Position numbers and translations under genes: made by a program. Positions 8,340 through 17,963 of a stretch of 64,000 bases of DNA are shown one piece after another. This DNA is from Tritrichomonas musculus (Eukaryota > Parabasalia > Tritrichomonadida > Tritrichomonadidae), in the NCBI GenBank assembly GCA_039105265.1, contig JAPFFF010000008.1, positions 5,146,001 through 5,210,000 of the forward strand. The letters are read 5' to 3'. Numbering within the stretch: position 1 is the first letter of the stretch; each line of letters starts with the position of its first letter. The notes under the pieces were generated by a model. That model saw nothing but the letters and a program-made list of their open reading frames with translations. It had not been told where the DNA came from and ran no database searches.

Positions 8340-10472
8340 TTATTTCTTCTTTTTTGTATCAGAGCAAAGAGATAGGTTCATATCCATTATCTGCTTGAAC
8401 AAGTTCTTATCTTTTTCGAGAGTTTTCCAGATGATCTGAAAGAACAAGTTCCAATTCTTTGACTGTTCTAATGACAGATTAGACAAAAAGTTTGGGCATC
8501 TAAAAGCAATTTTCTCATAAAACAAGAAAATATCCAAAACAGTCTCAGTATTAGACGAATATATAACAGCCTGCAACAGAACCTGCATTTCATCCTCAAT
8601 ATTTGGCTTTTTATAGTAATAAGCTGCAATTCTTCTTACATCTTTCAACAATTGATCGAGGAGATAAAAATAGTGACCAATTTTCAATTTTTTCCTTCTT
8701 GATAAGTAAGGTACGAGATTTAAAAGGAACCTATTTCTACTCAGATCGCCAGCCATCCTCCAATTAGACTCAATGAACGATCTAGTTATTTTTAAGAAGG
8801 AACTATGCATTTTATCAGATGCAAAAAAGTCGGAAAATTGCCAAAAATTGACAATCTCAACAAAAGTTGGAATAATCAACCTTTTTTCATTGCAATTATC
8901 AAGAATTTCAAAGGCTTTGGCTTCTATTCCACTTCCATCTTTACTTTGTTCAAGATTTGGATTTGAATCTTTAATGTAACGCGCTGCATAGGCCGAAAAA
9001 GAGTAACGACGATAATTAAGGATGGATTTTTGATATTCTTGGGCGATGTCAAATTGAATTTTCAAATTGACAAAGTATTCTTGTGTTTCAGCCATTTCAA
9101 CGAGCTCAAAAAGTTCCTTTTTTAATAGAAAAAGTTGGAACTTTTCTGATTGAAAAAGTGACGAAATTTTGATCCTGTTGCTTTGACGAAGCTCTTGAAT
9201 AGCTGCTTCATATATTGGCTCTGGTTCAGGTTCTTCAATTAGAAGATAATCTTTACTTATTTCATCATTGTCACTTATATAAAATAATTCACCTTCTGCC
9301 AAAATTTCACCTTCCTTCTTTATTTTCACTTTGGGATAATTTAAAATGGACTCATTAAAAATTTTGGGCTTGGCTGAATTCATGAAAAAACTAATGGGAA
9401 ATGGCATGAATGGGGGATATTCATCACATTTGGTGGACGCTTCTTGAAGTGTTTCAAAAAGCTGGATTTGTGATGATATTGGGGTAAATGCTTCAACAAA
9501 AAGTTTCATGTCAATGTTTGAGAAAAAAAGTACTTCCGATGAGAAACGACATTGTGTAGTAAATGATGGTATTACATCAATTCTGCATGTATCAATTACG
9601 AATAATGATGAAAGCATCATTCCTCTCTGATTGCTCGCATTTTTGTCTAAAAATGAGAGTACTTCTGTCCCAAAAGCAAAACTCATCGCATAATTTGAAT
9701 ATGAGTACCATAGATTAAATGTTATTGGCAAATACGATTTAACTATTATATCTTTTAACAAACTTGATCTATTTAAAAGAAGTTCCCTCATCACTAGGTA
9801 TGAAGGTGCTGGTATTAATGGAGAACATTCTGATATTGCATGCGATAATGACTCCATTATATCATCTTCTTTTATACTTGGGCGATCACGCAAACGAATA
9901 TAAAAATTATTCCAGAGAGCGTCGGTAAATGGGAACATTGAGAGGAAAAAAGAAAATATCATTGGATGTAATAAATCGTCTGCTGCTCCAAGAGCCAAAA
10001 GATCAAGAAGTAATAAAGATGATTGAGCGTATAGTTCTGATGATGAAAAATAACCGAAAATAGCTGGGAATGTAGAGAATGAAAATAAATTGTATTGAAA
10101 TGATTTATTTTCATTTATTGCGGTAATTAACGATGATGCAAATAAGCGAGTACTATTATTTAACTGCTTTATAGTATTTAAAAAAACTTGAGATTCGAAA
10201 GAACTTAAACAGGATTCATTGGTAATTTTTTCATAATCAGTAGTTAAAATATCAACTGTAAAATCTTCATGCGTTATAAGTTTGGTATTTTCGTCTATAA
10301 ATAGATTATAAACTAATAAATATAAAGAACGTGAAAATAAGCAGTTTTCTTGCTGCATAATTTGAAGTTTCTGAAATATTTTATCTCTTTTCTCAAAAAC
10401 AGATGGGATAACTCGCATTTTGAACTGTCCTACTATTTCTTCAAGCTGTGGGATCGAAATCTTAGTTTCCAT
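8340..10472 (-). CDS. Unrecognised 710-aa helical protein
   Basis: ATG at 10472 opens the frame METKISIPQLEE. The protein is mostly alpha-helical and rich in Leu, Phe and Ser, with hydrophobic stretches such as SLLLLDLLALGAADDLL and FSFFLSMFPF that look like buried helices rather than membrane spans. An acidic linker (residues about 400-435, including EEPEPEPIYEAA) splits it into two helical halves. The general look recalls large helical GAP or solenoid proteins, but no arginine-finger or other signature can be pointed to. The tail ends in DTKKKK. The start is divergent from the coiled-coil gene, 124 bp away, so the two may share a promoter region. Confidence 0.75.
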   Translation of the reverse strand: METKISIPQLEEIVGQFKMRVIPSVFEKRDKIFQKLQIMQQENCLFSRSLYLLVYNLFIDENTKLITHEDFTVDILTTDYEKITNESCLSSFESQVFLNTIKQLNNSTRLFASSLITAINENKSFQYNLFSFSTFPAIFGYFSSSELYAQSSLLLLDLLALGAADDLLHPMIFSFFLSMFPFTDALWNNFYIRLRDRPSIKEDDIMESLSHAISECSPLIPAPSYLVMRELLLNRSSLLKDIIVKSYLPITFNLWYSYSNYAMSFAFGTEVLSFLDKNASNQRGMMLSSLFVIDTCRIDVIPSFTTQCRFSSEVLFFSNIDMKLFVEAFTPISSQIQLFETLQEASTKCDEYPPFMPFPISFFMNSAKPKIFNESILNYPKVKIKKEGEILAEGELFYISDNDEISKDYLLIEEPEPEPIYEAAIQELRQSNRIKISSLFQSEKFQLFLLKKELFELVEMAETQEYFVNLKIQFDIAQEYQKSILNYRRYSFSAYAARYIKDSNPNLEQSKDGSGIEAKAFEILDNCNEKRLIIPTFVEIVNFWQFSDFFASDKMHSSFLKITRSFIESNWRMAGDLSRNRFLLNLVPYLSRRKKLKIGHYFYLLDQLLKDVRRIAAYYYKKPNIEDEMQVLLQAVIYSSNTETVLDIFLFYEKIAFRCPNFLSNLSLEQSKNWNLFFQIIWKTLEKDKNLFKQIMDMNLSLCSDTKKKK

Positions 10473-10596
10473 TTATTAAGAGCATAATGTATACTATTTT
10501 TTAGCAAAAAGTTCGATTGCAAATAACAAAATTGAATACAAAAATTTGCTATTTTTTTTGATGCATATTGATGTATAAAAAATTGATTTAAAAAAC

Positions 10597-11442
10597 ATGA
10601 AAGAAAATCAAGAGGCATTAATCGATCAGACAGAAAAAATAATTCATGATCAGATCAAACAACTTGAAGCAGAGAATTCAAATGCAGCAGAAAAAGTTTT
10701 TTTAAGAGAATCACAAATTAAGCAAACAAGTTCGGATTTGCAAGATGCATATAATAGGTTAATCAGACAATCGCAAGAAGAATGTGATACACAGCTTATG
10801 AAATTATTAAACGAACCAAAAAAAGATTTTATTCGAAAATCTCAGATTGATATAAAAAAAAAATTCGATAAGTTTCGCAAAGAAATTAATGATGAATCCA
10901 ACAAAATAAAAATTGCTGAAGCATCTGTTGAAGTATCAGAAAAATATATATCACAATTCGATAATTTAATTAAGTCTTTAGAAAACAAAATAAAAACCAA
11001 TTTTTCCGCAATTGAAGAATTTTGCTCCAATAAGATGCAGGAATCAGTTAGACAATTACAAAATGATAATAGTGATCAAACCCAAACTCAATATTATCAA
11101 AAGCAATGTTTAAAAATCAAAAAGTTGGAAGCTAAAAATTCAATACTGAGTAGTGAATGCGATAAACTAGCGACTGCCAAAAAAGAAACTACCTGTCGAA
11201 TTTCACAACTATCAAATGATATCATTGCTTTATCACAGAAGATTAGTATTTCATTTCAAAGCAAAGAATATATACAGTTAGAAAATCAGACTTTTGATAT
11301 AATAGATGTTGAGCCTGCTTATCAAAAAAGAAAAATGCCTACTGGAAATTTGCTGGTTCTTGCACCTATTCATTCATTAACGCGACAAATGAAAGGTGCT
11401 CAAGGAGCATCTCGTTTCTTCTTAAAAAAAAGTATGTTTTAA
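10597..11442 (+). CDS. Coiled-coil protein (281 aa)
   Basis: Almost the whole chain is heptad-rich and charged (QLEAENSNAAEKVFLRESQI, FDKFRKEINDESNKI, KIKKLEAKNSILSSECDKL), ending in a short non-coiled tail containing LLVLAPIHSLTRQMKGAQG. No membrane segment or enzyme motif is present. Such proteins in trichomonads often belong to cytoskeletal structures (axostyle, costa, basal bodies). A weak resemblance to basal-body coiled-coil proteins is possible but unproven. ATG at 10597 is the first Met in frame. The divergent partner starts 124 bp to the left. Confidence 0.72.
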   Translation: MKENQEALIDQTEKIIHDQIKQLEAENSNAAEKVFLRESQIKQTSSDLQDAYNRLIRQSQEECDTQLMKLLNEPKKDFIRKSQIDIKKKFDKFRKEINDESNKIKIAEASVEVSEKYISQFDNLIKSLENKIKTNFSAIEEFCSNKMQESVRQLQNDNSDQTQTQYYQKQCLKIKKLEAKNSILSSECDKLATAKKETTCRISQLSNDIIALSQKISISFQSKEYIQLENQTFDIIDVEPAYQKRKMPTGNLLVLAPIHSLTRQMKGAQGASRFFLKKSMF

Positions 11443-12313
11443 TAAACAAATTAATAATATAATAATTTAATTTATATTTTCATATTAAATATAAAAAATA
11501 AAATTTGCTATTCATTATCATTATTGTATTGTTGTATATATTTCATTGATAAGTCCAAAAAAATAATGAAAAAAAAAATCATTCAATATTAACATTTTTA
11601 CCGATATTTATCTAAATGACCTTATCAAATGCAAATAACAATAATTAAACAATTTATATCATAATGATGAATATTTTTCAGAATTCAACAAAGGTAAAAT
11701 CACAAAAAATAATCAAAAAATGAAATGAATTCTTTCAAAATTTTAAATGTCTTAAAATCGCATCAAAAAAAGATTTGGTATTAGGAAGAATATTTAAAAC
11801 ACAAGGTAATAATGGAAGCATTTTAATATTAATGAATGCATTTTATATTTTTGAGGTGATTCATAGAATTTCAATTTATCTTTTTGGTTATTTTAATGGT
11901 GTCTATTTAAAAAATTGATTATTTACCAACATAATTTATTGAATTAACAACGATGTATATGACATTTCCAAATATCAATATAACTTTCATTTATTAATGC
12001 CAAAATAAAGATGATCTTCATCAATGCATTGAATTTTTTAATTTGAATAACATCAGTTCATTTATTTTTGAGAAAACTCATTGAAAATGATTTTTCGTTG
12101 ACCATTTCAATTACATTATGAACACACATCAAAAAAATTAATGACAATATTACTTCTATAATAAAAAAAAAAAAATTACAAATATCATGATGAATTATTT
12201 TATGATATTCTTTGCATTCAAAATTGAAAAACGATGTTTAAAAATTGAATGAGTAAATTCAAATTTATTTTATATATTTTTTGATATATTAAGTGAACTG
12301 AAAACTCATTATT
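11443..12313. other. AT-rich intergenic region, nothing recognised
   Basis: About 870 bp with frequent stops in all frames and many short TGAAT and TTTCA words. I saw no RNA gene, long repeat or coding remnant. Confidence 0.7.
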
Positions 12314-12318
12314 TCATA
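12314..12318 (+). promoter_or_regulatory. Inr-like TCATA upstream of the repeat-rich surface protein
   Basis: TCATA gives +1 at 12316, 13 nt before the ATG. Another TCATT lies 8 bp upstream of it. Confidence 0.5.
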
Positions 12319-12328
12319 TTTTGCAAAA

Positions 12329-15300
12329 ATGACATCATTTATATTTGCATTTATTTCATTTTCTTTATGTGCAACTCTCCCTTCACAATGCCAATTTACA
12401 AATTGCGAAATTGGGAACTGTCATGTCACAAACCTAGGCGCCAACCAGGCATATTTCATCAATGGAAATGGCGAACTGAACAAGGAGAATTCAATTTCAA
12501 TAGTAAGCAGTAAAAAGTTGGAAGTAATCATCAGTGAAACAATCACCGATTTGAAAGATGAATTTGACATCAACTGGGAATTTGGAAATCCGCAGTCAGC
12601 AATCACTTATTGCGGGAAAAAAGATTTTTCATCTATAAAACTTAGTAAAACATGGAAAACAATCAACGTTCAAAAAGATTATTATCCTTCACAAACGTTT
12701 GGAGGTTTGTCTGTAAAGGAGTCTGACTTGAGTGACAAATGCTACCGTGACGATCCAGATGTATCAAAGTGCATGTCAAATCCAACTCAATCACCAACAC
12801 AAAGTCCTTCCAAATCGCCAACACAAAGTCCTTCTGAATCACCAACACAAAGTCCTTCTGAATCACCAACACAAAGTCCTTCTGAATCACCAACACAAAG
12901 TCCTTCTGAATCACCAACACAAAGTCCTTCTGAATCACCAACACAAAGTCCTTCTGAATCACCAACACAAAGTCCTTCTGAATCACCAACACAAAGTCCT
13001 TCTGAATCACCAACACAAAGTCCTTCTGAATCACCAACACAAAGTCCTTCTGAATCACCAACACAAAGTCCTTCTGAATCACCAACACAAAGTCCTTCTG
13101 AATCACCAACACAAAGTCCTTCTGAATCACCAACACAAAGTCCTTCTGAATCACCAACACAAAGTCCTTCTGAATCACCAACACAAAGTCCTTCTGAATC
13201 ACCAACACAAAGTCCTTCTGAATCACCAACACAAAGTCCTTCTGAATCACCAACACAAAGTCCTTCTGAATCACCAACACAAAGTCCTTCCAAATCGCCA
13301 ACACAAAGTCCTTCTGAATCACCAACACAAAGTCCTTCTGAATCACCAACACAAAGTCCTTCTAAATCACCAACACAAAGTCCTTCTGAATCACCAACAC
13401 AAAGTCCTTCTGAATCACCAACACAAAGTCCTTCTGAATCACCAACACAAAGTCCTTCTGAATCACCAACACAAAGTCCTTCTGAATCACCAACACAAAG
13501 TCCTTCTGAATCACCAACACAAAGTCCTTCTGAATCACCAACACAAAGTCCTTCCAAATCACCAACACAAAGTCCTTCTGAATCACCAACACAAAGTCCT
13601 TCTGAATCACCAACACAAAGTCCTTCTGAATCACCAACACAAAGTCCTTCTGAATCACCAACACAAAGTCCTTCTGAATCACCAACACAAAGTCCTTCTG
13701 AATCACCAACACAAAGTCCTTCCAAATCACTTTCACCAACTCCTACAAATGAATTTACAAGTTCACGTCCTTTTTCAATGTCTTCCATTTTTTCAAGTTC
13801 CAGTTCTTTCTCATTTTCCTATTTCTTCACAAAATCAAATGTTTTTTCTGGAACCAAAAAGTTTTCAAATTCGTTTGAATTCACACAATCAAAGACTTTC
13901 CCAAGTACCAAAAGTTTCACTGAATCCCAGTCTTTTACTAGCTCAGTGACTTTTTCTAAGTCAAATAAATTTTCAAGTTCAAATGCATTTACTAGTTCTG
14001 ACTCTTTTTCAAAAACAGGCACTTTTTCACAGACAAAAATGTTCACAAAATCGATTGAATTTACTCGTTCATTCCAATTCTCAAAATCAACTGTTTTCAG
14101 TGAATCACATCACTTTACAAAATCGAATGACTTCACTACATCAAATAATTTTGTGAAATCAAATGAATTCAGTAACTCAAATGAATTCAGTAAATCAAAT
14201 GAATTCAGTAACTCAAATGAATTCAGTAAATCAAATGAATTCAGTAAATCAAATGAATTCAGTAAATCAAATGAATTCAGTAAATCAAATGAATTCAGTA
14301 AATCAAATGAATTCAGTAAATCAAATGAATTCAGTAAATCAAATGAATTCAGTAAATCAAATGAATTCAGTAAATCAAATGAATTCAGTAAATCAAATGA
14401 ATTCAGTAAATCAAATGAATTCAGTAAATCAAATGAATTCAGTAAATCAAATGAATTCAGTAAATCAAATGAATTCAGTAAATCAAATGAATTCACCAAA
14501 TCAAATGAATTCAGTAAATCAAATGAATTCACCAAATCAAATGAATTCAGTAAATCAAATGAATTCAGTAAATCAAATGAATTCAGTAAATCAAATGAAT
14601 TCAGTAAATCAAATGAATTCAGTAAATCAAATGAATTCACCAAATCAAATGAATTCAGTAAATCAAATGAATTCAGTAAATCAAATGAATTCACCAAATC
14701 AAATGAATTCAGTAAATCAAATGAATTCACCAAATCATATGAATTCAGTAAATCAAATGAATTTTCTCATTCAGATAAATTCACACAAACAAGCGTTTTC
14801 TCAAGTTCAAATGCTTTTTCAAAAGCAGTGGAATTAACACAAACAGAATATCTATCATCAGCAAAAACACAGTCACTGACATCAACACCAACACAGTCAT
14901 TAACATCAACACCAACACAGTCACTGACCTCAATGCCTTCTCCCTCGCGTTCTCCAAAGCCCACCAGATCAACTTCACCTACACGTTCATCTAAGCCAAC
15001 AAGATCAAATTCGCCATCACGATCTTTAGCTCCAACTGCATCAAACAAATATACAGGCAGCAAAGCACCACTGCCAACTGCCACCAAATCAATTGAGTTG
15101 TCAAGCACTGCCTCGTGCACAATTGTAAAGCCACCAGAAAGCAGCGATTCGATGCCGTTCTCATTTGGATATTCGCACGAGTATGGCATCGATGATCCAG
15201 ATACAATTAGTAAAAGCATGAACAAAACGAAGAAAGCCAAATATATGGTTTTGGGAATTTCTTTATTCATTGCTCTTCTTGCTATCTTACTTGTTATCCT

Positions 15301-15490
15301 AATCATCATTTGGAAGAAGAAAAAAATTGAAAAAACTGAATACCAAAATTCTGATGAAATGAGCAATTATCCATTAGATGCTATGAATTTTGAAAGCGAT
15401 TGTCATTCTGTTGATATTGAAAATCCATTGTATGAACCAAATGAAAAAATTGATATATTCGATGAAAATGATTTTGCTGAAGGTTTTTAA
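12329..15490 (+). CDS. Repeat-rich single-pass surface protein (1053 aa) with NPLY tail motif
   Basis: A signal peptide (MTSFIFAFISFSLCATLP) precedes a small ectodomain of about 135 residues with several cysteines. Next come 39 tandem octapeptides PTQSPSE/KS (residues 156-467), a diverged hexapeptide region built on [ST]-x-x-F-[TS]-x, 34 tandem hexapeptides SNEFSK or variants (residues 611-814), a Ser/Thr/Pro region, one membrane helix (about residues 972-995) and a cytosolic tail of about 58 residues. The tail contains NPLY (1032-1035), an NPxY-type endocytic sorting motif of the kind reported in trichomonad surface proteins. The stalk should be heavily O-glycosylated. A role in adhesion or as a surface coat is inference. 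Nearly identical repeat DNA implies recent expansion and likely length polymorphism between strains. Confidence 0.9.
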   Translation: MTSFIFAFISFSLCATLPSQCQFTNCEIGNCHVTNLGANQAYFINGNGELNKENSISIVSSKKLEVIISETITDLKDEFDINWEFGNPQSAITYCGKKDFSSIKLSKTWKTINVQKDYYPSQTFGGLSVKESDLSDKCYRDDPDVSKCMSNPTQSPTQSPSKSPTQSPSESPTQSPSESPTQSPSESPTQSPSESPTQSPSESPTQSPSESPTQSPSESPTQSPSESPTQSPSESPTQSPSESPTQSPSESPTQSPSESPTQSPSESPTQSPSESPTQSPSESPTQSPSESPTQSPSESPTQSPSESPTQSPSESPTQSPSKSPTQSPSESPTQSPSESPTQSPSKSPTQSPSESPTQSPSESPTQSPSESPTQSPSESPTQSPSESPTQSPSESPTQSPSESPTQSPSKSPTQSPSESPTQSPSESPTQSPSESPTQSPSESPTQSPSESPTQSPSESPTQSPSKSLSPTPTNEFTSSRPFSMSSIFSSSSSFSFSYFFTKSNVFSGTKKFSNSFEFTQSKTFPSTKSFTESQSFTSSVTFSKSNKFSSSNAFTSSDSFSKTGTFSQTKMFTKSIEFTRSFQFSKSTVFSESHHFTKSNDFTTSNNFVKSNEFSNSNEFSKSNEFSNSNEFSKSNEFSKSNEFSKSNEFSKSNEFSKSNEFSKSNEFSKSNEFSKSNEFSKSNEFSKSNEFSKSNEFSKSNEFSKSNEFSKSNEFSKSNEFTKSNEFSKSNEFTKSNEFSKSNEFSKSNEFSKSNEFSKSNEFSKSNEFTKSNEFSKSNEFSKSNEFTKSNEFSKSNEFTKSYEFSKSNEFSHSDKFTQTSVFSSSNAFSKAVELTQTEYLSSAKTQSLTSTPTQSLTSTPTQSLTSMPSPSRSPKPTRSTSPTRSSKPTRSNSPSRSLAPTASNKYTGSKAPLPTATKSIELSSTASCTIVKPPESSDSMPFSFGYSHEYGIDDPDTISKSMNKTKKAKYMVLGISLFIALLAILLVILIIIWKKKKIEKTEYQNSDEMSNYPLDAMNFESDCHSVDIENPLYEPNEKIDIFDENDFAEGF
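12794..13729 (+). repeat. 24-bp coding minisatellite, 39 units
   Basis: Exactly 39 in-frame copies of a 24-bp unit encode PTQSPSES. Glu changes to Lys only in units 1, 21, 24, 32 and 39. Units 1 and 21 share the same silent variants (TCC AAA TCG), suggesting a 20-unit block duplication. Because 24 is a multiple of 3, five other frames also stay open over the array, which creates long spurious ORFs. Confidence 0.97.
14159..14770 (+). repeat. 18-bp coding minisatellite, 34 units
   Basis: Thirty-four in-frame 18-bp units encode SNEFSK. Variants are SNEFSN (units 1 and 3), several SNEFTK (AGT to ACC), one SYEFSK, and a closing SNEFSH. Upstream, 13740-14158 holds older, diverged copies of the same hexapeptide pattern. 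Confidence 0.97.
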
Positions 15491-15590
15491 AAGTAAAAGG
15501 CAGTCAATTATTTATTATATACTTGTATATAGGAAATTTTAATTTTTTATTAATCAGATAAAATAATTCTTTTTTTTTTTTTTTTTTTTA

Positions 15591-15597
15591 AAAAAAA
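15591..15597 (-). terminator. Pol III T-run terminator of tRNA-Asp
   Basis: On the minus strand seven T residues follow directly after the tRNA 3' end. A further A-run on that strand (T-run on plus, about 15569-15589) lies just beyond. Confidence 0.7.
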
Positions 15598-15668
15598 CTC
15601 GCTGGCCGGGAATCGGACCCGGGTCACAGGAACGACAATCCTACATGATACCATTACACTACCAGCGA
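15598..15668 (-). tRNA. tRNA-Asp (anticodon GUC)
   Basis: On the minus strand the acceptor stem TCGCTGG pairs with CCAGCGA, the discriminator is G (the Asp identity base), the anticodon loop TTGTCGT carries GTC, and the T arm is CCGGG-TCCGATT-CCCGG. It is 71 nt with no intron. The anticodon stem closes with a T-G pair. Confidence 0.95.
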
Positions 15669-16036
15669 ATCTGAAAATTTAAAAAACTATGAATGTTATA
15701 AATAAAATTGTCTTATAGAGAAATTCTCAAAAAAAATATTTTTTATACTCCATCTAATAATCATAATTATTTTTAATTAAAAAATATTGACAATTCTTAT
15801 ATAATAAAAATCATAAAGTTTATCTTTTAAAAAAGGGCTTTTTAGTTCAATGCCATTCTTATAGATGGTTTTTTAAATTAGAATTAACCAAGCATACTAA
15901 AGAATCAAACATTAGTAAATAATAATGATAAAATACATTATAATTTGCCTACATTCTTAAAATATTTTACATATATAAAAATAATAATTCTATATCTTTC
16001 GTAGTAAATTTGCATAAAAATTCATACAATTGTCAA
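15669..16036. other. AT-rich gap, nothing recognised
   Basis: About 370 bp between the tRNA-Asp 5' end and the 3' end of the next minus-strand gene; only short AT-rich words are seen. Confidence 0.7.
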
Positions 16037-16615
16037 TCAAATCCATTTAAAAGAATATTTTGATCCGAAACGACTTCTTTTGCTTAATGTTTTCCGAATT
16101 TTGATTAATTGTTCTGGTGTTCTCTCTTTTCTGGGCGTATTTGGTGAGGAAAGTCTCTTTTCTCTTTTTTTCAGCCAGTAGTCCCGCTGCTTTATTATTT
16201 CTGCTGTGCTAATTCCTTTAGAAATCATTAGAATAATCGTGCCTTCCTTTATTGATGAAGCATCAAGAGTTGAATCCTCATCAATGATCCCTTTAGATGT
16301 TACAAGGTGAAAATTATTGCAATCATAATAATTAGAAGATGATAACGAGCTTTCATTAATTGTCGAATCGAGTACTTTTTGAAGATGATTTCGGAATTGT
16401 TCCATATCCATTAAAGGATGAAATGGAACTCTTATCGAAGTTATATTAGGAAGATGAACGTTAACAAAGCCATTCGGAACTAAGCGATAATCATAATTTT
16501 CTATTGGGACATCTTTTAAATGATAAACAAATTGATGTGCAAAAGATATATTTGGAATCTTATCCATTTCAGCTTCAATTCCCATAGAATTATTTGATGT
16601 TGACTTATTTTTCAT
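16037..16615 (-). CDS. Small protein with a possible ubiquitin-like domain (192 aa)
   Basis: The start was moved from an in-frame GTG to the first ATG at 16615. The middle of the chain reads VNVHLPNITSIRVPF, then helix MEQFRNHLQKVLDS, then FHLVTSKGIIDEDSTL and IKEGTIILMISKG. That is the strand-helix-strand order and the hydrophobic spacing of a ubiquitin-like fold, including the Gly-turn before the last strand. The C-terminus is strongly basic (KQRDYWLKKREKR, RKTLSKRSRFGSKYSF). No di-glycine tail is present, so it is not a conjugated modifier. Family assignment is weak; it may bind nucleic acid or ribosomes through the basic tail. Confidence 0.7.
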   Translation of the reverse strand: MKNKSTSNNSMGIEAEMDKIPNISFAHQFVYHLKDVPIENYDYRLVPNGFVNVHLPNITSIRVPFHPLMDMEQFRNHLQKVLDSTINESSLSSSNYYDCNNFHLVTSKGIIDEDSTLDASSIKEGTIILMISKGISTAEIIKQRDYWLKKREKRLSSPNTPRKERTPEQLIKIRKTLSKRSRFGSKYSFKWI

Positions 16616-16863
16616 GAAATTCACATTAATAAATATAAATAACGTATTTCATATAAAAATCTCTTTGCAAAAGAGAGATGAAATTGTTTTTTTTTAATAA
16701 ATAATGACAATAAAAACAATTTTTTTATGAAGCAACTTGTTGCTAACAATCAGCACAATTTTAAGAAAACAATTCAATTATTTCGAATTCCAATTACTAA
16801 AAATTTAAATATAACGCAATTATAAATACAGTCGTTTATTATCTAATACAATAAAAACATAAA

Positions 16864-17550
16864 TTACTCTGGATATGCCATGTTAATTGCTGCATATCTT
16901 TCTTTTGTATATTTAATAAATTGTCTAATGCCTGTTTTATTCATTGTTTTCACTTTAATAACACCTTCATCTTTTTTCTGATTGTATTCACCATCATTTA
17001 GCATCGCTAATTGGATAAAATGCAGCTGATCTTCCTTAGAATTTAACCTACTAGCTGCTCTAACAAAAGAAAAAATTGCTTGCTTTGTAATAGGCTGGAC
17101 AAAATTTTTATCCGAAAAGTCCAATTTAATTGGATCTGGTGCATTTTTCATTATTTGATCAATTTTTTCGAATAATTCTTGAGTTTTACAAATCCATCCT
17201 TCATAAGTCTTAATTTTAAAATTCTCTGTCATTTTTTCAAATTTTTTCTTGAATTCAAAAGCAAAGTTTGCAAGATAAGAATTTTCGCCATTGTATTGAA
17301 TGCAATTCTTCCATATTAAATTCATGTCACGTTCCCATTCGTAAAAAAATTTGTAATATTTTGCATCTTCAAGTCTTTTTTTGATTGTACCTAAATCTTG
17401 AGGATTTTTAATTTTTCGATAATAATCTGGGGCATTATCACCTATAGGATCAACTGGCCTCTTAAAGTAATAAAATATTGGATGCTTACTGAGTTCATCT
17501 ATAATATTAAAACAAATTTTCAATTCCTTTGGTGATAATTGTATGTTCAT
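16864..17550 (-). CDS. Small bromodomain protein (228 aa)
   Basis: Residues about 18-105 form a bromodomain, which binds acetyl-lysine on histones. The PVDP segment of the ZA loop, APDYYRKIKNPQDLGTI, and the B-helix NCIQYN with the acetyl-lysine-binding Asn87 are all present. The rest is a single helical/acidic region ending VKTMNKTGIRQFIKYTKERY, which could be an ET-like interaction module. No second bromodomain or catalytic domain is seen. Small stand-alone bromodomain proteins of this size are a feature of trichomonads. ATG at 17550 is preceded by a stop in frame. Confidence 0.92.
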   Translation of the reverse strand: MNIQLSPKELKICFNIIDELSKHPIFYYFKRPVDPIGDNAPDYYRKIKNPQDLGTIKKRLEDAKYYKFFYEWERDMNLIWKNCIQYNGENSYLANFAFEFKKKFEKMTENFKIKTYEGWICKTQELFEKIDQIMKNAPDPIKLDFSDKNFVQPITKQAIFSFVRAASRLNSKEDQLHFIQLAMLNDGEYNQKKDEGVIKVKTMNKTGIRQFIKYTKERYAAINMAYPE

Positions 17551-17622
17551 ATTAATTTACTACGTTATTAATTCCGGAACGATCATTTTTTGAATTCAAT
17601 ATGATCGTAAATCGATTAAAAA

Positions 17623-17808
17623 ATGCAAAATATGAACGTTATTTTTGTTCTTACTGCATTTAAAAGCTTTCTTATCTTTATCAATGTTGGATTCATATCT
17701 TTCTTCTTCTTTCATTTAATATTTTTGAAAATTATATCTATATTGAATCTCACAATTATAGCTGTTTATGCTGTATTTATATATAAAAAATATTCCATCT
17801 TGCTCTAA
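17623..17808 (+). CDS. Possible small two-span membrane protein (61 aa)
   Basis: An ATG-started frame encodes a very hydrophobic peptide with two likely membrane helices (FLIFINVGFISFFFFHLIF and LNLTIIAVYAVFIYK). TCATT lies 38-40 nt upstream. Hydrophobic short ORFs arise by chance in AT-rich DNA, so this is weakly supported. It sits in the divergent gap between the bromodomain gene and the P-loop gene. Confidence 0.2.
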   Translation: MQNMNVIFVLTAFKSFLIFINVGFISFFFFHLIFLKIISILNLTIIAVYAVFIYKKYSILL

Positions 17809-17933
17809 TAATTAATTATTATGATAATATTCTAAAAATCTTTGTAAGTTATTAGGAAAAACGCACAAAATATAATGATTCTTTTTTCCGTTTACTTTAA
17901 GGATTCATAGTATAACTAAAAATAAAGCACGAA

Positions 17934-17938
17934 TCATT
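17934..17938 (+). promoter_or_regulatory. Inr-like TCATT upstream of the P-loop protein
   Basis: TCATT gives +1 at 17936 and a 28-nt 5' UTR to the ATG at 17964. Confidence 0.4.
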
Positions 17939-17963
17939 CGTTTAATCGCAATTAAATTAATAG

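Noticed and set aside
12663-13788. Long ORFs in other frames over the 24-bp repeat (for example minus-strand GLCVGDSE and VIQKDF repeats, plus-strand LNHQHKV)
   Set aside because: A repeat unit that is a multiple of 3 without a stop stays open in every frame. Only the frame with signal peptide, stalk and membrane helix makes sense.
14110-14837. Overlapping ORFs on the 18-bp repeat in other frames (NSFDLL, MNSVNQ)
   Set aside because: Same reason; they have no start context and no unique sequence.
14836-14852. TTAACACAAACAG resembling the trichomonad branch point and 3' splice site
   Set aside because: It lies within an uninterrupted coding frame and has no matching GTATGT donor upstream. 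No convincing intron was found in the window.
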